Source: Parus major
Lineage: Eukaryota > Chordata > Aves > Passeriformes > Paridae
DNA: 64,000 bases
Direction of reading: 5' to 3'
Assembly: GCF_001522545.3 (NCBI RefSeq)
Contig: NC_031770.1
Location: 32,088,058 to 32,152,057, forward strand
The notes beneath the pieces are model-generated. The model ran no database searches. It was not told the origin of the DNA and worked only from the letters and a program-made list of their open reading frames with translations. A program made the position numbers and the translations under genes. Each line of letters opens with the position of its first letter. Positions within the stretch are counted from its first letter, which is position 1. This document shows, in pieces, positions 62,901 to 64,000 of this stretch.

Positions 62901-64000
62901 ATATTTTTTATCTTGGTAGTGGCCTGTTTTACTCAGAACAAATGTAATAGAAGAAATGTCATGAGGACTTGTTCTGAAAAGAGAGGCACTGCACTTATTC
63001 TCCATTCCCTTGTAGTATCTGCTATATATATGAAAGAAATGTGTGGTAAACTATCTTCTTTTTGGATTTATTGTCTGAAGTTGTTGCATGACATAGGTTT
63101 GGGATACAAGAGATTACTTGTGTGTTTCTGTAAAACAGTTCTGAGCTGCCAAACTGATAATGTGAAAAAACAGTTCAAGCTTTGAAAAAAAGTCCAAGTT
63201 ACTCAATATATATTTTCAGTAAATTATGGTGGTCTCTTTGTGGAAATATGCATTTAAACATGTAACCAGCTTGCCATCTTGAAGTCTTAATGACGAGTTT
63301 AAGAACTGAATGTAAACCTTGACTGAGCTATCTGTCTGCAATTCCACGCCACTCTCTGTATCACAGCTCAGAAGAAAAATGTCCATGTTGCTCAGAAAAG
63401 CTTACTCTGCTGGTCCATTGATGTCTTTTTCATGGATAAATAAATGACATTATTTTTAACCTACCTTTAATTTGAATTTTCTTGTCTACTAACCTAATTA
63501 AAATTAACAACATGGTATAAATAAAACTTGTACTATACTACTCCACTACCTCAAATTTCAGGGAGAATTTATTAGAAAAGTCTTCCTACCATAAACCCTG
63601 AAAGGTAATTTGTTTAGAATGCCTTCTTCAATTTTTACTATGTTTTAAAAATGATATTAAGATCATATATGTACAGAGAAAGAGTAGTTCTTGGACTAGT
63701 AAAAATCAAGACTACTGAAGACAATGCAGTATGTCAGCATTAAAATGTTGGGAAATATTTTAAATAACAAAATAATATGAAGACACTGCTACTGGAATTA
63801 TAGTTAAAAAATATAATGAACAAAAAAGCAAACACAAAACTCTCAAAAGGGTGATAGACTTGTCACAAAAAGGAATTATTTTACAGGAGAAAGAAAAATT
63901 ACAAAAATTATTCTTCAGGTCTTTCTCATTTAATTACTGTTTTGGACACCTGATTCAAAAGACAGTATGAAGGAGGAATTAATTTAATTAACAGGAAGTT
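59911..64000. other. noncoding stretch, no gene called
   Basis: AT-rich sequence to the end of the window. Contains a C/A-rich tract at about 61220-61290 (CCAAAAACC-like, complement of the G/T tracts) and small open frames up to 104 codons. The exon-like segment at 60308-60367 is listed separately. Confidence 0.45.
60308..60367 (+). other. exon-like segment (60 nt, in-frame), best plus-strand candidate
   Basis: A long pyrimidine tract (TCTATCTTTTTTTCCCTCTC) leads to TTTGTAATAG at 60307, a strong acceptor. Sixty bases later ATTAAAG is followed by GTAAGAG, a strong donor. The 60 bases are open in phase 0 (FFHSSSAVPRLSEASFSGLK), and both other frames have stops. A cassette exon would show exactly this: length divisible by three, one open frame and good sites at both ends. 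I do not recognise the peptide. If a plus-strand gene starts in the CpG island, this could be one of its early exons. Confidence 0.3.

Noticed and set aside
1..64000. CRISPR arrays, operons, bacterial promoters, prophage or plasmid features
   Set aside because: The sequence is vertebrate nuclear DNA; no such structures are present.

Overview
This is vertebrate nuclear DNA, most likely from a bird. The only interspersed repeats I can name are CR1 LINE relics, repeat density is low, and one very GC-rich CpG island at the left edge is followed by about 62 kb of AT-richer, CpG-poor DNA with no continuous coding gene. The species cannot be fixed from the sequence; CR1 also occurs in turtles and crocodilians, but the sparse repeat content favours a bird.

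Layout. Positions 1-1390 are a CpG island with GC boxes, two CCAAT boxes facing opposite ways, and splice-donor-like sites on both strands: a promoter region, possibly divergent. From 1391 to the end the window reads as intron or gene desert. It holds six recognisable CR1 pieces (9.05-10.2 kb, 15.4 kb, 21.0 kb, 21.9 kb, 29.5 kb, 52.5 kb), all inserted in the minus orientation. It also holds two long pentanucleotide arrays, each broken by a single N (29.3-29.5 kb and 45.5-45.7 kb), short CT, TA and GATA microsatellites, a 30-base T run, several G/T-rich tracts, a decayed 9-bp minisatellite (42.2 kb) and an isolated CpG-rich patch (43.4-44.1 kb).

No protein-coding gene can be called with confidence. 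Long open frames in the first 1.4 kb come from GC richness, and most others are chance frames, repeats or CR1. I list several short exon-like segments with good splice sites on both sides and at least one open frame. The clearest are 60308-60367 (+, 60 nt, fully open), 34585-34774 (+), 18185-18238 (-) and 27460-27505 (-). Pseudo-exons of this kind are common in vertebrate introns, so each is only a candidate.

The most useful reading is that the uniform CR1 orientation and the excess of T-runs over A-runs on the + strand fit a long first intron of a + strand gene starting in the CpG island. The strongest donor sites inside the island, however, are on the - strand, which would make the rest of the window upstream intergenic DNA. 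The two readings make different, checkable predictions. I did not find a complete new biological system here.
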